From assembly GCA_016169945.1 (NCBI GenBank), contig JADLSH010000273.1:1407001-1471000 (forward strand): 64,000 nt of DNA. The letters run 5' to 3'. The notes under the pieces were generated by a model. It did not search any database, had not been told where the DNA came from, and worked only from the letters and a program-made list of their open reading frames with translations. Below, one piece after another: positions 29,621-40,163 of the stretch. Each line of letters starts with the position of its first letter. Position 1 is the stretch's first letter. The position numbers and the translations under genes are program-made. The DNA is from Trachythela sp. YZ-2020 (Eukaryota > Cnidaria > Anthozoa > Malacalcyonacea > Clavulariidae).

Positions 29621-30433
29621 TGGTTTTTATTATGTTGTTCGAGTAAGGTTTTTATTATAATGTCCAGTAAGGTGCAGTTTGGCCATCCCCTATCGATCCA
29701 GTGTTATTACAGAAGGGCGCCTGGGTACGTTATCTTTCTGAAAATTAAAATTGCCTCGTCTTAATTTAGATTAACAATTAACATAGGTCTGATTAAATTC
29801 TATTTTTTCTGTCTAGACTAGCGAACATCGATGCAATTTCCGAAAATGTTTCAAAAAAGGATCATTGAAACACATGAATTTTCAGTTAAAGCATAATCTT
29901 TTTTATCCTACTGGCTCTAACAGTTCCAGTAACTGTCAATCAATTGCCGGTGACAAGTGTAGTATTTCAAAAGTCTGTGAAAGGTATATATAATTATTAT
30001 TAATGTGTCCATATGATATGACCATATCTATTTTACGTGGCAGTTTAGCGTGTAGGTAGTATTCTACACGTCAAGTATTTATCGCTTGCTCTCGCAGAGA
30101 TGCAAAACTTTTTCAACCTGGTAGGATTTTTCCAACCTTCCTCAAATTAACTGGAAATTCTTAGGTTTGCCAGTTAATACTGTTTTTTTTAATAAACATA
30201 CATGAAGATGACAACCTTAATTATCATGTATTTACATAAATAATATCACTATTAAAACTATATTCTAATTCATTAAACACTAATTAATCGTGTATCTATT
30301 TAGCTACATTAGTTAGAAACATTAAAAACTACTATTATATTTATCAATGGCATAGACAAGTGGACTGTTCTTTAAAGGTCTGTCCTACATTTAAATAAAA
30401 TTTATTGTTATTGTATTAGCTAGTTTCCTTATT

Positions 30434-30830
30434 TCATATATTCTCCACTTTCTGTGGTAATAAATAATGAAGCTTATATGATGAAGAGGACATTCGTTTG
30501 ATTAAATCGATGCAATGCATATTCCGTCTCTCTTTTAGAGAAAGTAAATTAAATGATGCGAGGGCTTCCTCATAAAAAAGGATTGGGGCTATGATCCTCA
30601 TAGCGCGTTTTTGAATCCTTTCTATATTTTGATTTTGAGATAGCGTTAATCCACCGTGCCACAATATTTCTGCATATTCTAGGACAGAACGAATCAAGCA
30701 ATAAAACTTTAATAAGTCTGTTGCTGGTGTACCAAATTTCTTTAACACTTTTAAAAAGTAGAGACGTCTCCTTCCAGTTAACCGTTGCAGTACTGCTTGT
30801 CTGTTGCTACTAATACTAGCCTGACTAGTC
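30434..30830 (-). mobile_element. LINE reverse transcriptase C-terminal fragment
   Basis: The open minus-strand frame reads NRQAVLQRLTGRRRLYFLKV, then FGTPATDLLKFYCLIRSVLE, then NIERIQKRAMRII. This is the thumb/connection region following the RT palm in CR1/jockey-like elements. No stop inside about 130 codons; both flanks are missing. Confidence 0.8.
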
Positions 30831-31012
30831 TAACACTGCCTTGCAATGTTTTATTCAGTGTTTCACTTTCAACCTTCCTCAATGGACAATGCCAGCAAAA
30901 CGTCTCCGCGTATATGATGAATTATATTGTGTTCATACCCATTTGCTTCTAATCTATAGTATCCTTGCCTTTGTCCTTGAGCTCTTTCAACAATAGTTAT
31001 TTTTATTCGCAG

Positions 31013-31260
31013 GTAAACGTCTCAGCGACTGTTTAGTTTCTGAAAAGATCGTCTCAAACTTGATTGAGTGCGGTCAGTGGTGTGTGATCCAAGATTGCCA
31101 GTCATTGAACTATGGCCACAAGGAGAAGTCGGGAGGGCTTTATACATGTGAATTGAATAACTACACTGAAGAAGGTCGCCTCGTGTTGGTGGATAAGAAA
31201 TTTGATTATTATGAACTGATGAAAGAAGTAATGCCTAATGGGTCAAAATTTTCTCAATAG
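31013..31260 (+). CDS. PAN/Apple-domain terminal exon
   Basis: Acceptor TTTATTCGCAG at 31,002-31,012; two bases complete a codon and the frame runs to TAG at 31,258. It encodes about 82 residues: GKRLSDCLVSEKIVSN, then CGQWCVIQDCQSLNYG and LYTCELNN. The cysteine spacing and the CxSxNY...CELN pattern are those of PAN/Apple domains common in cnidarian extracellular proteins. The upstream exon(s), presumably a signal peptide, were not identified. The long intron to the left holds a LINE fragment. Confidence 0.7.
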
Positions 31261-31649
31261 ACTGTTGATTCTGTGGTTCTACAGCTAGGGCCGGTGTATG
31301 AAAAAACGGAATCCGTGATTCAAATGTAGACTTTGAAATGAATAGAGCTGTAAAGCTTATATGTTTACATTCATTCGAAAGCTTAGCCATTCAGCTTTCT
31401 AATTTCTCTATTAACTTACGGCGCTGTTCGACAGGCAGTGCACGGAGTCGGAGATTGTTTTTATTATTTTTTGGAATCGATTTGGGAATTAAAACAAATT
31501 ATACAGCCCAATATCTTTTAAAACGATTTTTCAAATACTTCTAATTGATACTTTCTTTCGTGTGATAACAACAGTATTAAAGTTTAAACAAGAAAATTAA
31601 ATAATTCCAAACGCGACTATGAAATAACATGGTAAAATTTGGCTATCTT

Positions 31650-31720
31650 TAAAACGGGGAACGGGGAATCGGGGAATGGAGGAACGGGGAATGGAGGAAC
31701 GGGGAATATCGGGGAATATC
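31650..31720. repeat. GGGGAATGGAGGAAC tandem repeat
   Basis: Alternating GGGGAAC, GGGGAATCG and GGGGAATGGAGGAAC units, ending in an inverse CATATTCCCCC. Confidence 0.75.
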
Positions 31721-31894
31721 ATATTCCCCCTTTTAAAGATCTTTAAAAACCCAACGCTCTGGTATGCTCTTAGTTCAGTGGATTTTGAAGCGTTTAAGAA
31801 CCAGTGGTTTAAATGGGGAAGAGCTACAAAGTTTCGCATGGCTAATGCCTCAGCTAGAAACTCAAGGACAAGGTAAATGTTATCATTGACACAG

Positions 31895-32340
31895 TCGAAC
31901 CTCGCCCACAATTACCACCTATCAGCGGGCCGGAATTTTCCGAATTTTCCCTTCGTTCACTTGATGTTACTAAAGCAACTGGACCTGACGAGATCTCCGC
32001 AAGACTTTGAAAGGAACGGCTGAACAAATTGCACCATCTCTAACATTACTATACAATCAGTCGCTTAACGCAGGCGTGTTTCCAGATGAGTGGAAGCTGG
32101 CAAACATTGTCCCGGTTTTCAAGAAAGAAATCAAGGAATATGTAGAGAACTATCGACCAATAACCCTGCTAGCCATCATATCAAAGGTTCTTGAACGGTG
32201 TGTTCTGGTCAGACTACGGGATCACCTCTTGCAAATGTTACACCGAGCGCAATATGGTTTTATTCCCGGCAGATCCTGTGTCACCCAATTGGTCGAAGTT
32301 CTCAACTACATTGGCTCGTAGCTGGATTCGTGTAAAACTT
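31895..32340 (+). mobile_element. LINE reverse transcriptase N-terminal palm fragment
   Basis: LRSLDVTKATGPDEISARL, frameshift near 32,004, then FPDEWKLANIVPVFKKE, ENYRPITLLAIISKVLERCV and HRAQYGFIPGRSCVTQLVE. These are RT motifs 1-2 of CR1/jockey-type LINEs. A TAG interrupts the frame at 32,319 and homology ends at about 32,340, where the Pao 3' end begins. Confidence 0.9.
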
Positions 32341-32363
32341 TCGCACACCCTCCCCCTATTTTA

Positions 32364-32640
32364 GTGTCTGAACAGCTAAAATATCAATTAAGCTACATGC
32401 AGTTAACTCAAAGTTCATCTTCCTCACACACTTGCACACTCTCGATGAGGTCTCTTGCCACGTCCTTCGACTTTCTGCTAGGTCTAGGTTCTGGTATAAA
32501 TGGCTTTGCTTTGGGATTCAGCTCCTTCACTACGGACTCGCCGCCAAGGTCTAAGTCGCATACGAGTTGTAACGGTCGCTCTACAACGTAGCCATTACCG
32601 AGTTTCAACTTAAGTAACTCTGATCTGCTTAAGTAACTCA
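32364..32640 (-). pseudogene. Pao pol C-terminal tail
   Basis: The minus frame reads ELLKLKLGNGYVVERPLQLV and LNPKAKPFIPEPRPSRKSKD, the basic tail after the integrase C-terminal domain in invertebrate BEL/Pao pols. It continues the frame interrupted at 42,493. A GAGTTACTTAAG-like stretch is present twice at the junction. Confidence 0.75.
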
Positions 32641-32905
32641 GTCATGGTTTGACCCAAAATGTCAACGAATGCTTGAATGGGCTAATTTGGGATCGATGTC
32701 CGAAGATCACCTATGTGGAACAGTCCACTGTTGCTGATGGGGACATTTCCTTCTTAAAGATTTTTGAGGACCTGGATATTAAATCTGGAGTATATATTTA
32801 CCTTCGAAGGTGCTCAAGACTGTGACAGGCAACGAATACAGCTGTCAGCAAGGAAATGCAAAGAACGAACAAAAAACATTAAGACATCTCAGGCCTTCTG
32901 TAAGG
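32624..32905 (+). pseudogene. Mutator-like transposase, C-terminal part (displaced)
   Basis: DLLK, a stop, then HGLTQNVNECLNGLIWDRCP matches the conserved HGxTQNxNExxNGmIWxRCPK block near the C-terminus of animal Mutator-like transposases. It is followed by a degraded tail (FEDLDIKSGVYIYL, stops). The N-terminal two-thirds of the same gene ends at 42,497, about 9.9 kb to the right on the same strand. Confidence 0.8.
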
Positions 32906-33389
32906 TACATTTACCAAACTGAAACTTTCCCACTGGATTTGTAATTTGACAGGAGTCAGTAATACCTGTGACATTATAATTTTCTAGGTTTTTATTATAG
33001 AAGCTTGATATTTTGCACATTTATAGCCTGTACCATTGTCTAGTGCCTGACACTCTTCAAATTTCAATATTTTTCATTATTGATGAATTATTCACAAATT
33101 GCTTCATAAATATCTCAATTAAAAGTACAAATAATGCAAAAATTCCAAGCATCAGGTTCTAAGCTTTTCAAAAATATATCATTCATTAGATTTGGGTAAT
33201 TGGTTCATGAGATATGATGTTTGCGCCGCTAGGCAATTATGGCCTAATTAGCGGCCGCCATATTGGATAATTAGTGTAATTAGTGACTTTGTGAAAAATG
33301 TTTTGTATAGGTTATTTTACTTCACCTTATTACCCTTTCAGACAATGATATTTTCACTTTATTATCTTTAAAACTGAAAAAAAAGGTTA

Positions 33390-33427
33390 AAAGGGATACG
33401 ACCACCTTAAGGTGGTCGTATCCCTTT
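33390..33427. repeat. Head-to-head transposon ends around one TTAA
   Basis: AAAGGGATACGACCACC (33,390-33,406), TTAA (33,407-33,410), GGTGGTCGTATCCCTTT (33,411-33,427): a perfect 38-bp palindrome. Each half looks like a TIR next to a TTAA target site, as in TTAA-specific transposons. It lies between the displaced transposase 3' part and a second TTAA element. Confidence 0.85.
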
Positions 33428-34047
33428 CTCTGGTCATTTTTTCAAAAACAATTATTGTGTGTGTTGGGTATTTTAAATATTGTAGATTTAGAATTTGTAA
33501 TTACTTTTGTGAAATTTTTACGTTTTAAACGCAAAAACTGCTCTTAAAGTGGCGATGATCCAATATTTTCCCCTTAGCAACGCCTTAACAACGAATTATT
33601 CAGTATAAACGAGCCTTTTGTAGTTTCTACTTTTGATGTATGTTGTTTAAGGTGGTACACCACAACAAATTATTATTTTCTTAAAAATGGCTATTTCAAT
33701 AATTTTTTTGCTCAGAACTATTCCTCTGATCAAATGATGACCAATGACACAGTTTTCAAAATTATGATTGCCATGGTTACCAATATAATTACCCTCAGCA
33801 GTCAAAGAATGGTGTCTCGATAAAAACGATTACAAGCCAACCAAAAATGACAAATCTTCAAAAATGGTAAAAATAGAAACCAATATATGACGTGTATGCT
33901 GTGAACTAGGATCTTTAAAAAATATTGAGTTTTAGTTATTTTTTTCTGAAGGAGTTGATGTCGCATATATTTTTATGTCTTTTCGGTCAGAAAAATAATG
34001 ATTGTACATCATAGATTTAGCCAATTTCAAAAATCCTAGTTTACAGC

Positions 34048-34119
34048 ATAGTAATCTATTCCAACTGCAACAATGCTTCCATAGGCTTACAGGAAGAGAG
34101 TTATGGGAAATGCGAGCCC
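34048..34119 (-). repeat. DIRS-like split repeat B2
   Basis: 72 bp, identical to 35,125-35,196 except one base (AGGCTTACAGG against AGGCCTACAGG). Outer 3' terminus of the element. Confidence 0.9.
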
Positions 34120-34154
34120 GTAAGCCTATGAGTGATGCAGGTACCAGTCGTTGG

Positions 34155-34865
34155 TAGGCACAGACAGATTGTGCTCGGCAACCTTTTGGCAAACGAGCAA
34201 CTTCGAGCAACTTTCCCTAAAATTTGCATACTTTTAACAACTTTGAGCTTATTCATCTAGAATTTGTACGTTTTGTTGTTTTGAACATTCCTTCATTGTG
34301 CCAGTCCGTTTGATATTGTTCTTTTTCACATTAATTGGCTTTTAATTATCTAAAAGCAAATCTTTGAATCTGGGGGCTGGCCGGCCGGGGCCTGGGCTCT
34401 ATGATGAAGCCAATTTAATTTATTCCAGCATTCACAAAATTAATATTTAAAATATGGCGGACGCGTCATCATCAAGCGAGGAAACTGTTGAAACTGAGAT
34501 TGAATTGAACTCCCATTAATTTTCTCATTACAGTTCTGGTGAAGTGTGAACAATTGATAAGTGTTGTTTGTATTGAGCGCATGTAACCTGTGATATAAAA
34601 TATTTAATACATACTCGTTGAAGTTTGAAATACAGTGATTCATGATGTCAAATGTGTATTCTTGTAAATACAAGCAAATAAAGCAGACAACCAGTCAATT
34701 TCTGTGCGGAAAATACTAAATTTTGAGAGCATTCTTCCCGACTTTTGCAGCCTTGTTCCATTTTTAGCAACTTTTTAGTCAACTTTTCGGCTTTTTGGAG
34801 CAACTTTTCGGATTTTTTTGAGCAACTTTTTCGCAATTTACTAGAACACAATCTGTCTGTGCCTA
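34155..34865. mobile_element. hAT-like element with 19-bp TIRs and 8-bp duplication
   Basis: TIR TAGGCACAGACAGATTGTG at 34,155-34,173 and its exact inverse at 34,847-34,865. GTCGTTGG flanks both sides (34,147-34,154 and 34,866-34,873). The interior repeats GAGCAACTT near both ends. No transposase. It is inserted between A2 and B2 of the DIRS-like element. Confidence 0.93.
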
Positions 34866-35046
34866 GTCGTTGGGGAGGGGAGGGTGGGAGTAAAACGAAA
34901 GCACCCCCCCAAAACAACAGAAAAACCCCCCCAAAAAACCAACACATTGCAAATGAAATAATAATAACACTACATCAAACTAAACTAAAGATTATATGGA
35001 CTATAAACAACAGCCAATACTATAACCTTCCCCCTTACCCAAGAGC

Positions 35047-35196
35047 GTCTCGTTTAACAAACTGACCCAGAGTGAATGTAGACTCAGTCTTTTATACCCT
35101 ATGTTACGCATGGTTACACTTAGAATAGTAATCTATTCCAACTGCAACAATGCTTCCATAGGCCTACAGGAAGAGAGTTATGGGAAATGCGAGCCC
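35047..35196 (-). repeat. DIRS-like split repeats A2 and B1, adjacent
   Basis: 35,047-35,128 (A2) matches 40,082-40,163 (A1) over 82 bp. 35,125-35,196 (B1) matches B2. Adjacency of B1 and A2 is what rebuilds full ends during replication in this class. Confidence 0.9.
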
Positions 35197-35375
35197 TGTC
35201 GCCGGACTATACGGATTAGGATTGTAATTTGAGGCTGGGCCTCGTCTCACCGATACAAACCTAAACACTACCCGTAACTTAAACCCATACCAAAACCTCA
35301 TAACCCAAAACTTTCTCCCCAAAAACTTTCTCCCCAAAAACTCTCCTCAAAAGCGTCTATATGATTGTGGCGGAA

Positions 35376-35610
35376 CTAGAAGAACGGTTCAAACCCTAAA
35401 TTATTACACTCTTTAAATCGACCTCCCAACATCTCCGCCGGGACCTGTCGCGCACTAGGGAGAATACTATCCCCGAGCCTGTCTGACGTATCCGCCACGC
35501 AAAAAACCTTATCGACTCGAGCATAGTGGTCAACCATGGCGGTAGAGCACCACCCTATGTGGCGTGCGATATCATCGCTGGAAGCACCAAGCATGCTGAG
35601 AAGAAAACCC
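35376..35610 (-). pseudogene. Tyrosine recombinase C-terminus of DIRS-like element
   Basis: SMLGASSDDIARHIGWCSTA followed by MVDHYARVDKV: GxxxxxIxxHxGWxSxxMVxxYxR is the last recombinase motif with the nucleophilic Tyr (in DHYARV). The upstream arginine motif and the RT/RNase H are not readable, so only the C-terminal 75 residues or so remain. Confidence 0.7.
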
Positions 35611-36399
35611 GAGGAAGAAAAGAGGAAGGGTCACGGAAAATTACGCCCCGTGGGCTAGGTAAAACCTGTCCACGCGACACCATCAGCGGAGACGGTCTAG
35701 GGCCGACAATAGACACGGGCGAGCCCTGCCAATCACATCATTGGATACTTGGCCTCGGGTGATGCCCACTGTAAAACGACTGGTACTAATTACTAATTCT
35801 TTAGTAATTGTTACTAATTCTTTGGCGCTTTGGAGCGGAAGTACCCTTAAGAAAAATAGGACTCCGGTAAAATCGAAATATCGACCCGAGACCCGGTGAG
35901 TTCGCCCACTCCATTGTCGGCCCCAGGCAACCCCTCGCGGGGCATACGAGGCTGTAGAAAGCCCGCACCTAGGTCCCGCAATGGTGAGGAGAAACACAAA
36001 GGAAAAAATTCGTACCACGGAAATCTTGCTGGAATAAGTCAAAACTTGCAGAGGAAGATTCCTTATCCAACGTGTACGGATGTTTTAGGCAAAATGTACA
36101 GATAGGGGAAAATACACAACAACCAAAACTGCAGCCCAACCGTTATCGACATGACGGTGCCGGCAGAGCCAGGCCAAACTCAATCAATACAATCATGTGC
36201 AGATACAGAAATTAAAATACCAATCTAATGTATTAAGGAGGATGTATGTCGCCCTATTATAAAGCGTAATCTCAACAAAAACAACCACTCCAATGCTCTC
36301 ATCAACAAAACCCCCCATAGCCAAATAGAAAATAAGCCACAGGCAAATGATCAAGTATATATTGTCAACAAAAACGTTACAATTCCTGAATGACACACA

Positions 36400-36923
36400 T
36401 TAATGTTCAAAGTAAGCGTTGGAATTTCGCGCCGGGCAATGTCGTTGGAAATGACCAGTACGGCCACAATTAAAACACACTGATGTTGCAGGATTCGCAC
36501 CACCACCACCGCGACCTGAACTCCAACCAAACCCTCGACCTCTAGTGTGGCGACAATATGGGTGGGCTGGAGTCTGTCGACTGGTGTTCCTCGTCATCTT
36601 TGCGATGGTTGACGCAACAACAGTCTCTTCTTTTGTGCCAAGCAACCTGATGATTACCTCCCCATACTCTGACCGATAAATCAACGGCCTCGTCTGGCGC
36701 AAAATGGCTTCAAATTCGGCCGCCTTTGGATTTTCTGCACACCTTGTCTGGTCAGCTAAGGATTGAAGTGCTGAGGCAATCATATCGTCGGATCCCGAAG
36801 CCTGAGAGGAGCCAAAGCAAGCTGGCGGGCAAATTGTAATGCAGCATCCACTCCTCCCGACGGAGAACGATCTGCTCTTAAGGCCTGAACCTCTTCTTTC
36901 AAAACCCTTAACTGTTCCTCAAT
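36400..36923 (-). pseudogene. DIRS-like gag, exon 2 (coiled coil and CCHC knuckle)
   Basis: Acceptor CCTCTTTTTAG just 5' (36,924-36,934). It starts IEEQLRVLKEEVQALRADRS (coiled-coil-like), loses frame near 36,800, then continues MIASALQSLADQTRCAENP to CFNCGRTGHFQRHCP, a CCHC zinc knuckle, and stops at 36,400. Phase matches the donor at 39,926. Confidence 0.7.
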
Positions 36924-37689
36924 CTAAAAAGAGGAAAACCCACGCTATAGCTTAATGTACATAAACTCATAGTACGGCTCCCCACCAGCCATGGCAACGC
37001 TGTTAAAACTGGTCTAAAAACCAAACCGAAATCATGCCAAATCCAAAACGAAAAAATTTGCCGTAACCAATAAGCACTATGCACACACAACTAAAATTGG
37101 AACTATCGATGCACATATAATTAAGTTAGGAATTATCCTCAAGAAACCCGTAGAAAACGATAAGGAATCCAACAGCCAAACATAAACCAAAAGTGGCCGT
37201 AGTTAACCAGCGACAAAGGCACTAATTAATTACACGAATTAATTCAACAATTCACTAATTAATTCAACGAGACCGCAGAGAAAATTAACATCAACCAAAA
37301 ATTAAAACAATTGTCAAACTCAGATATTCAAATACCATTACAATGTTGCCTCAAACAAAGCGTGAAACGCATACGGCATACCCAGCTTTAAGCTATAGGC
37401 TCAACGAATACAATATATTCATCAGGACTGTAAACAGCCTCACCCATTAAACGTCTACACAATTTAACACATCAAACGTCTACACAATTTGAAAATTGCT
37501 CTCACCAAATACATGGTATTCATACTCAAATACCCAATATGTAAACTGGCGGCAAACACACGTTATTTACGTTCAAAGTTGCAAATGGTCTCAACCAATA
37601 CAGTATATTATAGGCAAATATAGGACTAAAAATTGGCCTCAACGAACACATGATTTTCATACCCAATACACTATATTGGTTCCCAGCTG

Positions 37690-39250
37690 TAAATTGGCCA
37701 CAGCCAACACATTATACTTCCATAATAGTTGTAAATTAGCCTCAACCAAGACACTTATTCAGACACAACTGTAAATTGGCCACAACCAATACATTATACT
37801 TTCATACACAGTTGTGGATTGGCCTCAACCAATATACTTTATTCGTACGCAACTGTCAATTGGCCTCAACCAATACATTATACTTTCATGCACAGTTGTA
37901 AATTGGTTTCAACCAATATACTTTATTCATACACAACTGTAAATTGCCTCAACCAATACATTATACTTATACACAGTTGTAAATTGGCCTCAACCAATAC
38001 ATTATACTTTCATACACAGTTGTAAATTGGCTTCAACCAATACACTGTATTTATACACAACCGTAAATTGGCCTCAACCAATACATTACTAGTACTTTCA
38101 TACACAGTGGTAAATTGGCCTCAACCAATACACTTTTTTCATACACAGTTGTAAATTGGCCTCAACCAATACATTATACTTTCATACATAGTTGTAAATT
38201 GGCCACAACCAATACACTTTTTTCATATACAACTGTAAATTGGCCTCAACCAATACATTATACTTTCATACACAGTTGTAAATTGGCCACAACCAATACA
38301 TTACTAGTACTTTCATACACAGTGGTAAATTGGCCACAACCAATACACTTTTTTCATACACAACTGTAAATTGGCCTCAACCAATACATTATACTTTCAT
38401 ACACAGTTGTAAATTGGCTTCAACCAATACACTGTATTTATACACAACCGTAAATTGGCCTCAACCAATACATTACTAGTACATTCATACACAGTGGTAA
38501 ATTGGCCTCAACCAATACACTTTTTTCATACACAGTTGTAAATTGGCCTCAACCAATACATTATACTTATTTAAACACAGTTGTAAATTGGCCTCGACCA
38601 ATACACTTTATTCATACACAGTTGTAAATTGGCCACAACCAATACATTACTAGTACATTCATACACAGTGGTAAATTGGCCTCAACCAATACACTTTTTT
38701 CATACACAACTGTAAATTGGCCTCAACCAATACATTATACTTTCATACACAGTTGTAAATTGGCTTCAACCAATACACTGTATTTATACACAACCGTAAA
38801 TTGGCCTCAACCAATACATTACTAGTACATTCATACACAGTGGTAAATTGGCCTCAACCAATACACTTTTTTCATACACAGTTGTAAATTGGCCTCAACC
38901 AATACATTATACTTATTTAAACACAGTGGTAAATTGGCCTCGACCAATACACTTTATTCATACACAACTGTAAATTGGGCAAGACCAATATATTTTATCC
39001 CGCTGACACAATTGTAAATTGGCCTCAACCGATATACCATATGCGGATATACACAACTGTAGATTGTCCTCAACCAAACATTACCTTCATGCACAGTTTT
39101 AAATTGGCCATAACCAACATACTATACTTATACCCAGTGTAGACTGGCCTCAACCAATACATTATTCTCATATACAATTGTAAATCAGTTGCCTCAACCG
39201 ATATATCATTTGCTCATACACCACCATGCATAAATTGGCCGTAACCCAAT
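37690..39250. repeat. About 44-bp minisatellite array, 1.55 kb
   Basis: More than 30 units of the form CAGTTGTAAATTGGCCTCAA plus CCAATACATTATACTTTCATACA. Variants alternate (TTATACTTTCA, CACTTTTTTCA, TTACTAGTAC), giving a higher-order pattern of about 170-215 bases. ORFs reading NWPQPIHYTF are repeat translations. It lies in the putative gag intron of the DIRS-like element. Confidence 0.93.
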
Positions 39251-39926
39251 AAACTATGTTCACGACCCATCGCAAATTAAACAAACAACAATCAACTAGC
39301 ATTAAAGCAGGACCGGAGCGGCCCTAACGGCGAAACAACGGATCGTGGTTCTTAACTGTAGCGCGGGGAGATTAAACATGAAACCCAAGATTCATGTGAA
39401 AGGGACCCGACTCACTTATTGTAAAGCGGTACAGAAAATGAATGATTCAACCAAGCATAACTAAACCCATGTATGTAAAATGCGTAAACGCGCAGCCACA
39501 ATCAATTAGAACACTGTTATACTGCACACTGTAATATCCAACTATCTGCACAAATGGTCGTAACAAACTGGAAAAACCGTGTTTCGCTCGCTGAGTAAAT
39601 TACCGCAAGACTAACACACCAAGGTAAGGCCAATTCTGATCAAGCAATATACGATACGCATGGGCTCCGCAGAGATAACAGGAAAGCGAAGCGGAACAGC
39701 CTAAGTCAATTGCGTAATGTGCTACAAGGCCTAAGACATGACCTAGCGCCTGAAAAATTTACTTCGCTAGGCGACTTATCGCCCTGGAATTGAACAAACG
39801 CCTGGCCGATTCGAAACGTAAAGCATAAACCAAGAAAAACACAAGATACACGTGCCGAGCAGCCTCACACGGGCAACAAAGAAAATCCCAAAGTGCACGT
39901 AAACACTTCTTGAAACAACAACATAC

Positions 39927-40043
39927 CTGTACTGGCTGTGCCTGAGGCTGAGGTTCGGCCTCGTGCTGTCCCACTTCAACTGCTGGTGGGTTCTCGTCTG
40001 GAGCTGGATTAGGTAGCTGTGGTGGCAAAAACGACCGGTACAT
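39927..40043 (-). CDS. DIRS-like gag, candidate exon 1
   Basis: ATG at 40,043-40,041 opens a Pro/Glu/Gln-rich stretch (MYRSFLPPQLPNPAPDENPP...) ending PVQ before a donor CAG|GTATGT. It is in phase 0 with exon 2 at 36,923. The 3-kb intron so defined holds the 1.55-kb tandem array. Splicing is inferred from the sites only. Confidence 0.5.
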
Positions 40044-40081
40044 CTACGTCGGCCATGTCCAAGAATAGAGTGACACCCGGA

Positions 40082-40163
40082 GTCTCGTTTAACAAACTGA
40101 CCCAGAGTGAATGTAGACTCAGTCTTTTATACCCTATGTTACGCATGGTTACACTTAGAATAG
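40082..40163 (-). repeat. DIRS-like split repeat A1 (5' terminus)
   Basis: Begins GTCTCGTTTAACAAACTGAC and ends CACTTAGAATAG on the + strand; a copy of A2 at 35,047-35,128. Confidence 0.9.

Larger units (their letters stand above)
34048..40163 (-). mobile_element. DIRS/Ngaro-like tyrosine-recombinase retrotransposon, split direct repeats
   Basis: Minus-strand order A1 (40,163-40,082), gag, tyrosine-recombinase remnant, B1 (35,196-35,125), A2 (35,128-35,047), B2 (34,119-34,048). A copies are 82 bp and B copies 72 bp; B1 and A2 overlap at ATAG. The A1-ORFs-B1A2-B2 arrangement is the split direct repeat of PAT/Ngaro-type elements. The RT and RNase H region is missing, so the copy is defective. 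Confidence 0.85.

Noticed and set aside
29920..29981. Possible Cys-rich exon (NCQSIAGDKCSISKVCE) upstream of the PAN exon
   Set aside because: It would leave two bases whereas the PAN exon needs one carried base, so the phase does not fit; no other support.
37496..38369. ORFs repeating NWPQPIHYTF and similar
   Set aside because: Translations of the 44-bp tandem array.
37690..39250. Regularly spaced repeats considered as a CRISPR array
   Set aside because: The spacers are themselves repeats, and the context is a eukaryotic retroelement.
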